DNA of 64,000 bases from Nocardioides sp. Root1257 (GCF_001425175.1 NZ_LMDV01000008.1:791494-855493); one strand, 5' to 3'; counted from the first letter of the stretch, positions 1 through 9,979 are shown. The notes: generated from the sequence alone by a model not told the origin. Numbers and translations are program-made.

Positions 1-1302
1 CTGCTCCTGGCGACCACCGGCCTGATCTACCTCTTCCGCTTCCAGCTCGAGCCCCTGCTGCACCCCGACCTGATGAAGGTCGACCCGCCGGCCAACGCGG
101 TCGCCCAGCCCTACCTCCAGCAGCTCGCGGTGGTGGACTCGGCGTACCCCGGCTCGACCGTGGTGTCCCTGACGGAGCCGAAGAACGACGAGAGCCCGAC
201 CGTCGTGTCGGTCGTGACCGCCGACGGCGCCAGCCGCGACGTCTACGTGAGTCCCTACGGGCCGAAGGTGCTCGGGTCGCTGAACCCGGACACCACGGTG
301 TCCGGCACCGCGATCCGCCTGCACGCCGACCTGATGACCGGCAGCAGGTGGGGCGGCTACGTCCTCGAGCTCGGCGCCTGCTGGGCGATCGTGATGGCGC
401 TGACCGGCTACTACCTCTTCGTGCGGGGCTTCCGGGCCCGGCGGCGCGCCCGCAAGGTCGGCCGGACGGGCGCGCGGCTGCGCTGGCGGCACGGCGCGGT
501 CGGTGCGGTCGCCGGCGTCGGGCTGCTGACGCTCCTGGTCAGCGGCCTGCCGTGGACCGACTTCTGGGGCGCCAAGGTGCAGACCCTCGCGACCGAGCGC
601 GGCACCTCGATGTGGAGCCTCGACCACGGCGCGGTCAGCAACCCGAGCTCGACGCTCGACGAGTCGCTGCCGCACTCCCACGCGAAGGACATCCCGTGGG
701 CGCAGCAGGAGTCCGAGGTCCCGTCGTCGACGCCGCCCACGGACGGCGAGCGCAGCGTGGCCAACGTCGACACCGCGATCGCGGTCGCCGACCGGGCCGG
801 GCTGCGGCACCCGATGACGGTCGCGGTCCCGGCCGCCGACGACGCCTCCGGCGTCTACTCGGTGATCGGCTACGCGTTCGACGCACCGTCGGACGAGCGG
901 ACCGTGCACGTGGACCGGTACGGCGGCGAGGTGGTCTCGACGTACGGCTTCGACGACTACCCGGCGCTGGCCAAGGTGGTCTCGCAGGGCATCGGCCTCC
1001 ACGAGGGCCGCAGCCTCGGGCTGTGGTCGTTCTGGGGGAGCGCGCTGATGTGCCTGGCGATCATCTTCATGTGCCTCAGCGGCCCGCTGATGTGGTGGCG
1101 GCGCCGGCCGAGGGGAGGCGCGACGCTGGGCGCACCCCGTGGCCGGATGCCGCTCAAGGCGACGCCGCTGCTGGTGGTCGGCCTGGTCGCGCTCGGCGTC
1201 TTCCTGCCGTTCTTCGGCCTGTCGCTGCTCGTCGTGCTGCTGCTCGACCAGCTGGTGCTGCGCCGGGTGCCGGCGCTGAGCCGGTGGTTCGCGACGACCT
1301 AG
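1..1302 (+). CDS. PepSY-associated TM helix protein (5' truncated)
   Basis: The open frame runs from the first base of the window, so the true start lies upstream; the ATG at 73 is internal. Before that ATG the frame already encodes a hydrophobic LLLATTGLIYLF segment, consistent with the first membrane helix of a PepSY_TM protein. Further hydrophobic segments follow at about 355-425, 500-550, 1045-1100 and 1160-1255, separated by a large hydrophilic domain that reads as PepSY repeats (the stretches around DGASRDVYVSPYGPKVLG and DERTVHVDRYGGEVVSTYG resemble each other). Members of this family are inner-membrane proteins often found near iron or flavin reductases. The specific role is unknown. 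The next gene is convergent, 6 bp away. Confidence 0.8.
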   Translation: MLLATTGLIYLFRFQLEPLLHPDLMKVDPPANAVAQPYLQQLAVVDSAYPGSTVVSLTEPKNDESPTVVSVVTADGASRDVYVSPYGPKVLGSLNPDTTVSGTAIRLHADLMTGSRWGGYVLELGACWAIVMALTGYYLFVRGFRARRRARKVGRTGARLRWRHGAVGAVAGVGLLTLLVSGLPWTDFWGAKVQTLATERGTSMWSLDHGAVSNPSSTLDESLPHSHAKDIPWAQQESEVPSSTPPTDGERSVANVDTAIAVADRAGLRHPMTVAVPAADDASGVYSVIGYAFDAPSDERTVHVDRYGGEVVSTYGFDDYPALAKVVSQGIGLHEGRSLGLWSFWGSALMCLAIIFMCLSGPLMWWRRRPRGGATLGAPRGRMPLKATPLLVVGLVALGVFLPFFGLSLLVVLLLDQLVLRRVPALSRWFATT

Positions 1303-1308
1303 GACGAC

Positions 1309-1572
1309 TCAGCTGGTGGCGGACCGTCGGGCGCTGCGCTCCTCGTGGCGAGCGGTCCGCCGCCGGCGAAGTCGGCGGACGAGCCGCGGGGCGTGCGCCT
1401 CGGCGGCAGGCAGGTCGATCAGCCGGTTGAGCAGCTGGTGGTAGCCGGTGGGGGTCAGGTCGAACCGCGCGCGGACGGCCTCGTCCTTCGTCCCGGCGTG
1501 GGACACCCAGTCCTCCTCGAACGCCAGGATCTCCCGGTCGAGGTCGCTGAGCTGGTCTTCTGGGCCGTGCAT
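1309..1572 (-). CDS. DUF3263 family small protein
   Basis: This is an 87-residue protein starting at ATG 1572. The core, around LSDLDREILAFEEDW and FDLTPTGYHQLLNRLIDLP, matches the actinobacterial DUF3263 pattern: a short helical domain resembling a HTH, followed by a very Arg-rich tail (LVRRLRRRRTARHEERSARR). The basic tail suggests nucleic-acid contact, but no function is established for the family. It sits 11 bp downstream of the PPOX-like gene on the same strand and is probably co-transcribed with it. The longer reading frame that extends upstream belongs to a shadow frame of that neighbour. Confidence 0.75.
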   Translation of the reverse strand: MHGPEDQLSDLDREILAFEEDWVSHAGTKDEAVRARFDLTPTGYHQLLNRLIDLPAAEAHAPRLVRRLRRRRTARHEERSARRSATS

Positions 1573-1583
1573 GGGGGAGATCC

Positions 1584-1991
1584 TCACACGAGCCCGCTCG
1601 AGACCAGGAATCGGTCCACCTCGATCCGCAGCGCCACCCGCTGGGGGTTCGGCCTCGGGGTGCGGTAGCGCGCGGCGTACCGCTCCACTGCCCGCGCGAC
1701 CGACTCCTCGTCGGACCGGACCTCGACGGTGCCCTCGATCGTCGACCAGCGGGCGCCGTCGACCTGGCACGCCGCGATGCGCCCGTCGGCGGCGGCCTGG
1801 TGCGCCTTGTGGGAGGGGCCGTTCGTGATCACCCAGGCGCAGCGCTGCTCGACGTCGAGGGCCACCCCGACCGGCACGACGTGCGGGCTGCCGTCGGCGC
1901 GCAGCGTGGTCAGCGTGCACAGGTGCCGCTCGGTCCAGAACTCCAGGAGGGCCGGGGGGAACTCCGCCCAACCGGGCTGCCATGACGTCAC
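1584..1991 (-). CDS. Pyridoxamine 5'-phosphate oxidase-like flavin/F420-binding protein
   Basis: This is a 135-residue split-barrel protein. GTG 1991 gives an N-terminus beginning TSWQPGWAEFP; another GTG at 1997 is possible. The segment LCTLTTLRADGSPHVVPVGVALD is the family's first beta-hairpin, where small actinobacterial PPOX-like proteins bind FMN or F420, and ARWSTIEGTVEVRSD is the later barrel strand. Family members reduce or oxidise small substrates with a deazaflavin or flavin; the substrate here cannot be read. Upstream frame continuation past 1997 runs antisense through the divergent SDR gene and is not credible. The gene likely leads a two-gene unit with the DUF3263 gene. Confidence 0.8.
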   Translation of the reverse strand: MTSWQPGWAEFPPALLEFWTERHLCTLTTLRADGSPHVVPVGVALDVEQRCAWVITNGPSHKAHQAAADGRIAACQVDGARWSTIEGTVEVRSDEESVARAVERYAARYRTPRPNPQRVALRIEVDRFLVSSGLV

Positions 1992-2018
1992 GCGCACATG
2001 CTGGCACGGGCTGGTGGA

Positions 2019-2024
2019 TACGTT
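2019..2024 (+). promoter_or_regulatory. -10 hexamer of leaderless SDR promoter
   Basis: TACGTT fits the actinobacterial TANNNT -10 and lies 6 nt before ATG 2031, so transcription would start at or next to the start codon. This supports choosing 2031 over the in-frame ATG at 1998. Confidence 0.5.
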
Positions 2025-2030
2025 CAGAGC

Positions 2031-2975
2031 ATGCCCCGCCTCGCGTCGATCATCGACACCCTGATGGACCGCACGGTCGCCCCCGGCTACACCCGGCTCG
2101 GCCCCGCCGTACGACGGCACCTGTCGACGTGGCCCGCCGACGCGCCTCCCGACGCGCTGGCAGGCAAGCGGGCGCTCGTCACCGGGGCCAGCAGCGGCCT
2201 CGGGATCGCGACGGCCGAAGGCCTCGCCGGGCTCGGCGCCGAGGTCGTCCTCGTCGTCCGTGACACCGACAAGGGCGCCGCGGTGGTGCGCGAGATCCAG
2301 GGCCGGCTGCCGCTGGCCCGCTTCGACGTGCAGCGCTGCGACCTGGCGGACCTCGACGACGTACGCCGGTTCGCCGGGTCGGCCGACGACCACGTGGACG
2401 TGCTGGTGCACAACGCCGGCGCGATGCCACCGACTCGGACCGAGTCGCCGCAGGGCCACGAGATGACGATGGCGCTGCACGTGCTCGCGCCGGTGCTGAT
2501 GACCGAGCTGATGAGTGAGCGGCTCCGCGGCGGCCGGGTGATCCTGGTGACCTCGGGCGGGATGTACGGCCAGCGGCTGCGCGCCGACGACCCGGAGTAC
2601 CTCGACGGCGACTACTCGCCGACCACCGCCTACGCCCGCAGCAAGCGCGCCCAGGTCGAGCTGCTGCCGGTCCTCCAGCAGCGCTGGAGCCCCTGGGGCA
2701 TCGACGTCCACGCCACCCACCCCGGCTGGGCGGACACCCCCGGCGTCACCGAGTCGCTGCCGACCTTCCGCAAGCTCACCGGGCCGCTGCTGCGCGATGC
2801 CGCCGGAGGTGCCGAGACGACCGTGTGGCTCTCGGCGACGTCGCCGGCCCCCGAGGGCGGTCGCCTCTGGCACGACCGCCAGCCACGCCCGACCCACCTG
2901 CTGCGCCGTACCCGCACGGGCGACGACGAGCGGGACCGGATGTGGGCGTGGGTGGCGGGGCAGCTCGAGCTGTGA
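2031..2975 (+). CDS. Short-chain dehydrogenase/reductase, SDR family
   Basis: This 314-residue protein has classical SDR features: the cofactor-binding TGASSGLG motif after a 40-residue N-terminal extension, a NAGAMPP segment, the active-site serine in VTSGGMYG, and YARSK as the YxxxK catalytic pair. The N-terminal extension and the sequence HPGWADTPGV resemble actinobacterial SDRs annotated as oxidoreductases or retinol-dehydrogenase-like proteins, but the substrate is unknown. Start 2031 is preferred because a -10-like TACGTT lies 6 nt upstream; ATG 1998 would add 11 residues. The gene is divergent from the PPOX-like gene and convergent with pmt. Confidence 0.88.
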   Translation: MPRLASIIDTLMDRTVAPGYTRLGPAVRRHLSTWPADAPPDALAGKRALVTGASSGLGIATAEGLAGLGAEVVLVVRDTDKGAAVVREIQGRLPLARFDVQRCDLADLDDVRRFAGSADDHVDVLVHNAGAMPPTRTESPQGHEMTMALHVLAPVLMTELMSERLRGGRVILVTSGGMYGQRLRADDPEYLDGDYSPTTAYARSKRAQVELLPVLQQRWSPWGIDVHATHPGWADTPGVTESLPTFRKLTGPLLRDAAGGAETTVWLSATSPAPEGGRLWHDRQPRPTHLLRRTRTGDDERDRMWAWVAGQLEL

Positions 2976-2981
2976 GGGTTA

Positions 2982-3021
2982 GGTGGTTTCGAGGCTCGCT
3001 TCGCTCGCACCTCACCCACCG
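2982..3021. repeat. Partial palindromic repeat related to 57841-57929
   Basis: The sequence begins GTGGTTTCGAG after one G and ends in CACCCACCG. It shares the opening arm and overall pattern (GTGGTTTCGAG, G/C-rich core, CCTC, CCACCG) with the left half of the three-hairpin element at 57841. It lies between the convergent SDR and pmt genes, so it could help end transcription. It appears to be a solo half-element. Family membership is judged by eye. Confidence 0.5.
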
Positions 3022-3029
3022 ACACGGCG

Positions 3030-4709
3030 CTAGATCCAGCGCGTGAACCAGATGCGGTCCAGCCACTCGCTGTGGGTGAGCAGCTGGTTGGTCCAGATCG
3101 GCCAGAACCAGGCGAAGTTCAGGAGCACCAGGACCAGGTAGGCGCCGACGACGACGACGCCTGCCGTACGGCGGGGGCTGGGCGCGGTGGAGCGTCCGAG
3201 GATGCGGCCGATCGCCAGGGTCAGGGCGAGCACCAGGAACGGCAGGGTGATGATCGCGTAGAAGGAGAAGATCGGCCGGTCGTCGTACTGGAGCCAGGGC
3301 AACCAGGTGGTCGCCACTCCGACGACCGCGACGCCGTACCTCCAGTCGCGGGCGCCGATCCACATCAGCAGCGCGAAGAGCACGGCCAGGCAGCCCGCCC
3401 ACCAGATCGCGGGCGACCCCAGCAGCAGCACCTGGCGCAGGCAGTCGCTGCCGGCGGGGGCGTTGCAGCCCTGTGTTCCGGGCTGGATGTCGGTGTCCGC
3501 GGCGACCCCGACGGGGCGGTTGAGCAGCAGCCAGCCGCCGGGGTTGGAGGCGTAGTCGTGGGTGCTGTCGTTGAGGAAGTGCGTGTGGAAGTCGTAGACG
3601 TCCTGGTGGTAGTACCAGAGCGACCGCAGCGACTGGGTCACCTCGCCCAGGCCCGACGCGTCCGGCTCCGTGCGGGTCGGCCAGTCCTGGCCGCCGGCGT
3701 AGTGCGTGTACTGCGTCGCGGAGAGGTGCTGCTCGTAGGTGTGCGCGTTCATCAGCCAGCCGGTCCAGCTCGCGACGTACACGAGGAAGCCGACCACCAC
3801 GATGTGGACGAACGCCGGGATGCCGTCGGCGAGCACGGACTTCGGCACCGACCAGCGGACGCCGAACGAGCGCCGGGCGCCGGCCGACCAGATCCAGGCC
3901 AGCAGCCCGAAGGCCGCCATGGGGTAGAGCGCCTCCCACTTGCTGCCGCACGCCAGTCCCCAGCACACGCCGGCGGCGAGCAGCCAGGGCCGGAACAGCA
4001 GGCGGCGTACGGGCCCCCAGGCCCGCGAGTCGTTGATCTGCTCCGGCACGAGGCGGGCCATCCGGGCGCGGTACCAGTCCCGGTCGGCCACGATGCAGTG
4101 CACGCCGCAGAGGATGAAGAACGCGACGAAGATGTCGAGCAGCGCGAGCCGGGAGAGCACGAAGTGCAGCCCGTCGAAGCACATCAGCAGGCCGGCGATG
4201 CAGCCCAGCAGCGTCGACCCGGTGAGGCGCCGGGCGAGTCGGCACATGACGAGGACCATCAGCGCGCCGACGACGGCCGCGGCGATCCGCCAGCCGAACG
4301 GGTCCATCCCGAAGGCCTTCTCGCCGAGAGCGATCAGCCACTTGCCGACCTCGGGGTGGACGGCCATCTCGGGCGTCGTCTTCCACTGGCCGGTCGTCTG
4401 GCCCGCGAGGATGTGGTCGTTGGCCTTCTCGACGTAGTCGCGGGCGTAGCCGTAGTGCAGCAGCGACCAGGCGTCCTTGGCGTAGTACGTCTCGTCGAAC
4501 TCGAACTCGTGCGGCTTCCCGAGGTTCCACAGCCGGAGGAAGAGCGCCAGCAGGGCGACGGCGATGCTGCTCGCCCAGCCCACGAACGGGTCCTCGGCCC
4601 TCATCCGGCCCCGGGCCCGCTGCCACGCGGACGGTACGGCGCGACCTGCCGCGTTGGTGGAGAGGCCGACACGCTCCTGCGGAGGCTCAGGCGGCGCGGC
4701 GGTCGTCAC
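3030..4709 (-). CDS. pmt: Dolichyl-phosphate-mannose--protein mannosyltransferase
   Basis: This is a 559-residue polytopic membrane protein. The N-terminus carries a first TM helix (SSIAVALLALFLRLWNLG) followed by FDETYYAKDAW, whose acidic pair at residues 72-73 matches the catalytic Asp/Glu of GT39 enzymes. Later parts include RYGVAVVGVATTWLPW, the long extracytoplasmic loop, and a C-terminal DRIWFTRWI. In actinobacteria this enzyme transfers mannose from polyprenyl-phosphate-mannose to secreted proteins at the membrane. Start GTG 4709 is supported by a -10-like TAGAGT 8 nt upstream and by the divergent rsmI gene. Adjacency to rsmI is the same as in Mycobacterium (Rv1002c/Rv1003). Confidence 0.92.
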   Translation of the reverse strand: MTTAAPPEPPQERVGLSTNAAGRAVPSAWQRARGRMRAEDPFVGWASSIAVALLALFLRLWNLGKPHEFEFDETYYAKDAWSLLHYGYARDYVEKANDHILAGQTTGQWKTTPEMAVHPEVGKWLIALGEKAFGMDPFGWRIAAAVVGALMVLVMCRLARRLTGSTLLGCIAGLLMCFDGLHFVLSRLALLDIFVAFFILCGVHCIVADRDWYRARMARLVPEQINDSRAWGPVRRLLFRPWLLAAGVCWGLACGSKWEALYPMAAFGLLAWIWSAGARRSFGVRWSVPKSVLADGIPAFVHIVVVGFLVYVASWTGWLMNAHTYEQHLSATQYTHYAGGQDWPTRTEPDASGLGEVTQSLRSLWYYHQDVYDFHTHFLNDSTHDYASNPGGWLLLNRPVGVAADTDIQPGTQGCNAPAGSDCLRQVLLLGSPAIWWAGCLAVLFALLMWIGARDWRYGVAVVGVATTWLPWLQYDDRPIFSFYAIITLPFLVLALTLAIGRILGRSTAPSPRRTAGVVVVGAYLVLVLLNFAWFWPIWTNQLLTHSEWLDRIWFTRWI

Positions 4710-4717
4710 GGTGGAAG

Positions 4718-4723
4718 ACTCTA
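4718..4723 (-). promoter_or_regulatory. -10 hexamer of leaderless pmt promoter
   Basis: On the minus strand the hexamer reads TAGAGT and is followed by 8 nt before GTG 4709. Only 18 bp separate pmt and rsmI, so the two divergent promoters must overlap. Confidence 0.45.
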
Positions 4724-4727
4724 GGAC

Positions 4728-5594
4728 GTGACTCCTGACGCCGGCGTGCTCGTCCTCGCAGCCACGCCGATCGGGCGGGTCGCCGACGCGCCGCCGAGGC
4801 TGGCCGAGGAGCTGGCGACGGCCGACGTGGTCGCGGCCGAGGACACCCGGCGCCTGCGCCGCCTGACCGGCGACCTGGGGGTCACCATCGCCGGCCGGGT
4901 CGTGTCCTACTTCGAGGGCAACGAGTCGGCGCGCACCCCGGTGCTGCTCGAGGCGCTCCTCGCCGGCGAGCGGGTGCTGCTGGTGACCGACGCCGGGATG
5001 CCGAGCGTCTCGGACCCCGGCTACCGGCTGGTGGTCGCGGCCGTCGAGCACGACGTGCAGGTCACCGCCGTGCCCGGCCCGTCGGCGGTGCTCACGGCAC
5101 TGGCGGTCAGCGGGCTGCCGGTCGACCGGTTCTGCTTCGAGGGCTTCCTGCCGCGCAAGGCGGGGGAGCGGTCCCGGCGCCTCGCCGACCTCCTGCACGA
5201 GCAGCGGACGATGGTCTTCTTCGAGGCGCCGCACCGCACCGAGGCCGCCCTGGCCGCGATGGCCGAGGCCTGGGGTGGCGACCGCGCCGCTGCGGTCTGC
5301 CGCGAGCTCACCAAGACCCACGAGGAGGTGCGCCGCGGGCCGCTCGGCGACCTGGTCGCCTGGGCCGCCGAGGGCGTGCGTGGCGAGGTGACGATCGTGG
5401 TGTCGGGCGCCGAGCCGCACGCCGAGGTCGGCTCCGACCCCGCCAGCCTGCTGGCCGCGGTCGCGGAGCTCGAGGCCGACGGCGTACGCCGCAAGGAGGC
5501 CATCGTCGAGGTGGCCCGCCGCGCCGGCGTACCGAAGCGCGAGGTCTACAACCTGGTTCATGCGGGAGCCCACGGGGGAGAAGGACACTCATGA
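4728..5594 (+). CDS. rsmI: 16S rRNA (cytidine(1402)-2'-O)-methyltransferase RsmI
   Basis: This 288-residue protein belongs to the tetrapyrrole-methylase superfamily. The N-terminal [17 protein letters not shown] corresponds to the conserved TPIGN region of Rsm[12 protein letters not shown] follows, and [16 protein letters not shown] is the SAM-binding loop. The C-terminal part ([25 protein letters not shown]) is the short helical domain typical of RsmI. The enzyme methylates the 2'-O of C1402 in the 16S rRNA decoding centre. The start is GTG 4728. The stop overlaps the next start (ATGA at 5591), implying coupled translation with the alpha/beta hydrolase and then tatD. Confidence 0.94.
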   Translation: MTPDAGVLVLAATPIGRVADAPPRLAEELATADVVAAEDTRRLRRLTGDLGVTIAGRVVSYFEGNESARTPVLLEALLAGERVLLVTDAGMPSVSDPGYRLVVAAVEHDVQVTAVPGPSAVLTALAVSGLPVDRFCFEGFLPRKAGERSRRLADLLHEQRTMVFFEAPHRTEAALAAMAEAWGGDRAAAVCRELTKTHEEVRRGPLGDLVAWAAEGVRGEVTIVVSGAEPHAEVGSDPASLLAAVAELEADGVRRKEAIVEVARRAGVPKREVYNLVHAGAHGGEGHS

Positions 5595-6454
5595 GCCAAC
5601 CGACGACTCAGCGCCTCCACGCCCTGCGTCACGACGACCTCAGCTTCGACGTGTACGACGAGGGTCCGCTCGACGGCAAGCCGGTGGTGCTGCTGCACGG
5701 CTTCCCCGAGCGCAGCTCGACGTGGCGGCTGGTCGCGCCGGTGCTGCACGACGCCGGGATGCGCACCTTCGCCCTCGACCAGCGCGGCTACTCGCCGGGC
5801 GCGCGCCCGCCGCGGCGCCGCGACTACCGGATGCACCTCCTGGTCGGCGACGTCGTCGCGCTGATCGAGCGGATCGGCGGCCCGGTCCACCTCGCCGGGC
5901 ACGACTGGGGCGCCGCGGTCGGCTGGGCGGTCACGATGCGCCGCCCCGACCTGGTGGCCAGCTGGACGGCGGTCTCGGTGCCGCACCCGGCGGCGTTCGC
6001 GCGGGCGATGAAGACGAAGAGCCAGCGCCGGCGCTCGCGCTACATGGCGATGTTCAACATCCCGGTGCTGCCGGAGCTGACCGCCCGCAAGCCCGGCGGC
6101 CGCTTCGACCAGAGCATGCGCAAGGCCGGTATGACCGCGGACGAGGTGACCCGGTTCCGTCAGGAGATCGTGGAGTACGGCGCGCTCCCGCACGCCCTCG
6201 GCTGGTACCGCGCGCTGCCACTGATGAAGCCTGGTGCGACGGACCACAAGACCACCGTGCCGACGACGTTCCTGTGGAGCGACCGCGACATCGCGATCAC
6301 CCGCGGCGGTGCCGAGGCGACCAGGGACTGGGTGGACGCGCCGTACCAGTTCCTCGAGCTCAGCGGCGTCAGCCACTGGATCCCGACCCAGGCGCCCGAC
6401 GACTGCGCCGCCGCGATCATCGAGCGGGTGCTGGCCTCCGAGGTCGGTGCATGA
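5591..6454 (+). CDS. Alpha/beta hydrolase, epoxide-hydrolase-like
   Basis: This 287-residue alpha/beta hydrolase has an [11 protein letters not shown] oxyanion segment and a nucleophile elbow [10 protein letters not shown] in which the nucleophile is Asp105. Aspartate there is typical of epoxide hydrolases and haloalkane dehalogenases rather than esterases. The C-terminal [10 protein letters not shown] supplies the catalytic His. The substrate is not determinable. The gene is embedded by ATGA overlaps between rsmI and tatD, so it is part of their operon, an accessory gene between two housekeeping genes. Confidence 0.88.
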   Translation: MSQPTTQRLHALRHDDLSFDVYDEGPLDGKPVVLLHGFPERSSTWRLVAPVLHDAGMRTFALDQRGYSPGARPPRRRDYRMHLLVGDVVALIERIGGPVHLAGHDWGAAVGWAVTMRRPDLVASWTAVSVPHPAAFARAMKTKSQRRRSRYMAMFNIPVLPELTARKPGGRFDQSMRKAGMTADEVTRFRQEIVEYGALPHALGWYRALPLMKPGATDHKTTVPTTFLWSDRDIAITRGGAEATRDWVDAPYQFLELSGVSHWIPTQAPDDCAAAIIERVLASEVGA

Positions 6455-7275
6455 CGCAGCCCCCGTCGCCCGAGCCGCTGCCGCACCCCGTCGTCGACAA
6501 CCACTGCCACCTCGACATCGCCCGTGGCGACGACCCCGCCGTACCCGTCGTGGAGGCGCTGGCCGCGGCCGCCGCCGTCGGCGTCCCCCGGATCGTGCAG
6601 ATCGGCTGCGACCTGCCGGGCGCGCGGTGGGCGGTCGAGGCGGCTGCGGCGTACGACCCCCTCGTCGCGGGCGTCGCGCTGCACCCCAACGAGGCGCCCC
6701 GTCTGCCGTCGCTCGACGAGGCGATGGCCGAGATCGAGGCGCTGGCCGGCGCCCACGACAAGGTGCGGGCGGTGGGGGAGACCGGCCTGGACTTCTTCCG
6801 CACCGGCGAGGAGGGGCGGGCCGTGCAGGAGGAGTCGTTCCGCCGGCACATCGACCTCGCGAAGCGGCTCGACAAGACCCTGGTGATCCACGACCGCGAC
6901 GCCCACGACGAGGTGCTCCGGGTGCTCGACTCGGAGGGCGTGCCCGAGCGCTGGGTGATGCACTGCTTCTCCGGCGACGCCGCCTTCGCGCGGGAGTGCC
7001 TCGATCGTGGGGCGCACCTCTCCTTCGCCGGCACGGTGACCTTCAAGAACGCCTCGGACCTCCGCGACGCGCTCGCGATCGCCCCGCTCGACCGCGTCCT
7101 GGTCGAGACCGACGCGCCGTACCTCACGCCGGCACCGCACCGCGGCCAGGTCAACGGCTCCTACCTGGTGCCGCTCACGGTCCGCGCGATGGCGTCCGTC
7201 CGGGGCGACGACCTGGGTGAGCTGTGCGCCGCTCTCGAGGCCAACACGTTCGCGGCGTTCGGCGGGGGTTGGTAG
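6451..7275 (+). CDS. tatD: TatD family metal-dependent DNase
   Basis: This is a 274-residue TIM-barrel hydrolase. The metal ligands typical of TatD are visible: DNHCHLD near the N-terminus (HxH), GETGLDFFR, VIHDRDAHDEV, MHCFSGD and VETDAPYLTP. TatD proteins are Mg-dependent 3'-5' exonucleases linked to DNA repair. ATG 6451 overlaps the stop of the upstream hydrolase by ATGA. The tatD-rpfB-ksgA-ispE order is conserved in Mycobacterium (Rv1008-Rv1011), and here it is broken by accessory genes. A palindromic repeat begins 5 bp after the stop. Confidence 0.93.
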   Translation: MTQPPSPEPLPHPVVDNHCHLDIARGDDPAVPVVEALAAAAAVGVPRIVQIGCDLPGARWAVEAAAAYDPLVAGVALHPNEAPRLPSLDEAMAEIEALAGAHDKVRAVGETGLDFFRTGEEGRAVQEESFRRHIDLAKRLDKTLVIHDRDAHDEVLRVLDSEGVPERWVMHCFSGDAAFARECLDRGAHLSFAGTVTFKNASDLRDALAIAPLDRVLVETDAPYLTPAPHRGQVNGSYLVPLTVRAMASVRGDDLGELCAALEANTFAAFGGGW

Positions 7276-7279
7276 GTAG

Positions 7280-7377
7280 TCCCAGGGATACCCGGTTGAC
7301 CGGGTATCCCTGAACTTGTTGGCCTCTGCAAAGCCCGACAAGTTCACGAAGTGCCGGTTGACCGGGTATCCCTGGGA
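7280..7377. repeat. 98-bp palindromic element, copy A
   Basis: The outer arms TCCCAGGGATACCCGGT (7280-7296) and ACCGGGTATCCCTGGGA (7361-7377) are perfect inverse complements. Inside are a near-perfect hairpin at 7284-7311 (13-bp arms, TG centre) and a second pair, TGAACTTGT (7311-7319) with ACAAGTTCA (7338-7346). Reverse-complemented, it aligns without gaps to the 98-bp element at 17477-17574 with about 81 of 98 matches by hand count. It lies between the tatD stop and the convergent hydrolase, overlapping the last codons of the latter. It resembles a REP/MITE-type element and could act as a bidirectional terminator. Confidence 0.9.
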
Positions 7378-8645
7378 GCCGCCGACCGCGCCTCCGCCAG
7401 CACGGCGTCGCGGTCCTCGGCCAGCACGAAGCCGTCCCCGATCGCGGCGTCTGTGGCGGCGGCGTACGCCGTGAGGTAGTCCTCGTGCGAGTCCCAGATC
7501 GGGTGCGGCAGGGGCAGGGTCCGCCCGAAGAGGGCGCAGATCGGCGATGCGTCGGGGGCGGCGTACCCGGAGAGCACGTCAGCAGGAGCGTCGACCACCG
7601 GCGTCCGCACGCCGCCCACCACGTTGCCGACCTCGTCGAGCTCGAACGCGCCGTCGACGATCGACAGCCGCGGCGCCGACGGGGCGGGATCACCACCCCG
7701 CGCCCACGACTCCAGCCACCGCAGAGCCGCGCGTACGACGTACGCCTGCTGGCCGCGGTTGACGGGGTCGGGGCAGCCGAGGAACGACTCGAACCCACCG
7801 ATCTGGAACGCGTCGGCGTGGGCGGCGCCGGCGACCTCCCAGAGCCGCAGGCGCTCGGAGTCGGGCTGGCGCGCGGGCAGGTAGGCGATCCGCCCGAAGA
7901 GGTCGCCCTCGGTCTGCACGACGATCACCGGCACGTCAGTGTCGTCGCGCACCGGCGTCGGCCGGGCGCCGATCCGCGCCCCGATGTCGATGCCCGAGCC
8001 GGGCTCGCCGAGCGGCATCGCCGCCCCCGGCCTGCTGTGCACCAGGAACCCGTCGAAGAGACCGGTGCGCGCGTGCACCTCGTTGACGTACGTCGTGAGC
8101 GCGAACGCCGACTGCGACTCGCCGACCGCCAGCACGCACGAGGCGTCCAGGTCGGCGGCCAGGCCCCGGGCGACCTGGGTGAAGATGTCGTAGGCGTACG
8201 CGTCGCCCGGGTGCGACAGGGCGCCGTACCGCTCGGGGTCGACGGCCTTCAGGCCCGACGGGCCGGCGCCGGCGTCCACGGCGACCGCCCCACCCTCGAC
8301 GCCGATGAACTGCGCGGAGACCCCCACCCAGGCGTGGCCGCGGCGCACGAGCTCCGCCGCGAGGTAGGTCCAGTCGGGTGCGGCGTCCGAGCCGCTGCTC
8401 ACGTTGAGCCACTCCACGACGAGCGTCCCGGAGAAGCCGGAGGCCGGCCGGCGCACCACCACCCGGGTCGCGTACGCCGCGGACGGGTGTGCCGGGTCGG
8501 CGTACGAGACCGCCGTCCCCGACGCGGAGGACTCGATCTCGAGCCAGCGGGCGGCGACGAGGTCCGGACCGGCGGTCGCGGACATCAGCGAGACGCCGTT
8601 TCCGCTGGTCAGAGGCGTGAAAACGGGGCGCGACGGGGCTGGCAC
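7344..8645 (-). CDS. Alpha/beta hydrolase domain-containing protein (Abhydrolase_10-like), secreted-type or cytosolic
   Basis: This is a 433-residue protein starting at GTG 8645. The nucleophile elbow reads VLAVGESQSAF, with the serine of GESQS as probable nucleophile; PDWTYLAAELVRRGHAWVGVSAQ precedes it and AGAAHADAFQIGG likely supplies the His. The pattern matches the large alpha/beta hydrolase domain family in actinobacteria, mostly of unknown substrate. No clear signal peptide is visible. The last nine or so residues (ending RSTGTS) and the stop codon are encoded by palindromic repeat copy A, so the native C-terminus may have been replaced. A TAAAGT -10 lies 6 nt upstream of the start. 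Confidence 0.82.
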   Translation of the reverse strand: MPAPSRPVFTPLTSGNGVSLMSATAGPDLVAARWLEIESSASGTAVSYADPAHPSAAYATRVVVRRPASGFSGTLVVEWLNVSSGSDAAPDWTYLAAELVRRGHAWVGVSAQFIGVEGGAVAVDAGAGPSGLKAVDPERYGALSHPGDAYAYDIFTQVARGLAADLDASCVLAVGESQSAFALTTYVNEVHARTGLFDGFLVHSRPGAAMPLGEPGSGIDIGARIGARPTPVRDDTDVPVIVVQTEGDLFGRIAYLPARQPDSERLRLWEVAGAAHADAFQIGGFESFLGCPDPVNRGQQAYVVRAALRWLESWARGGDPAPSAPRLSIVDGAFELDEVGNVVGGVRTPVVDAPADVLSGYAAPDASPICALFGRTLPLPHPIWDSHEDYLTAYAAATDAAIGDGFVLAEDRDAVLAEARSAAPRDTRSTGTS

Positions 8646-8651
8646 GCGGCG

Positions 8652-8657
8652 ACTTTA
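8652..8657 (-). promoter_or_regulatory. -10 hexamer of leaderless hydrolase promoter
   Basis: On the minus strand TAAAGT sits 6 nt upstream of GTG 8645, the spacing expected for leaderless transcription. Confidence 0.45.
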
Positions 8658-8734
8658 CCGTCGAGATCCCGATCACGACGTACCGAAATATGACCAGTTC
8701 AGTTTGCAATCAACAGGGAAGGCTGGTGGTCTGA

Positions 8735-9979
<1,245 letters not shown>

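Noticed and set aside
1584..2897. 437-codon minus-strand frame joined to the PPOX-like protein
   Set aside because: The part above 1997 runs antisense through the SDR gene; the PPOX fold starts at about 1991.
3072..4724. 550-codon plus-strand frame antisense to pmt
   Set aside because: Shadow frame with no recognisable domain; pmt has clear GT39 features on the opposite strand.
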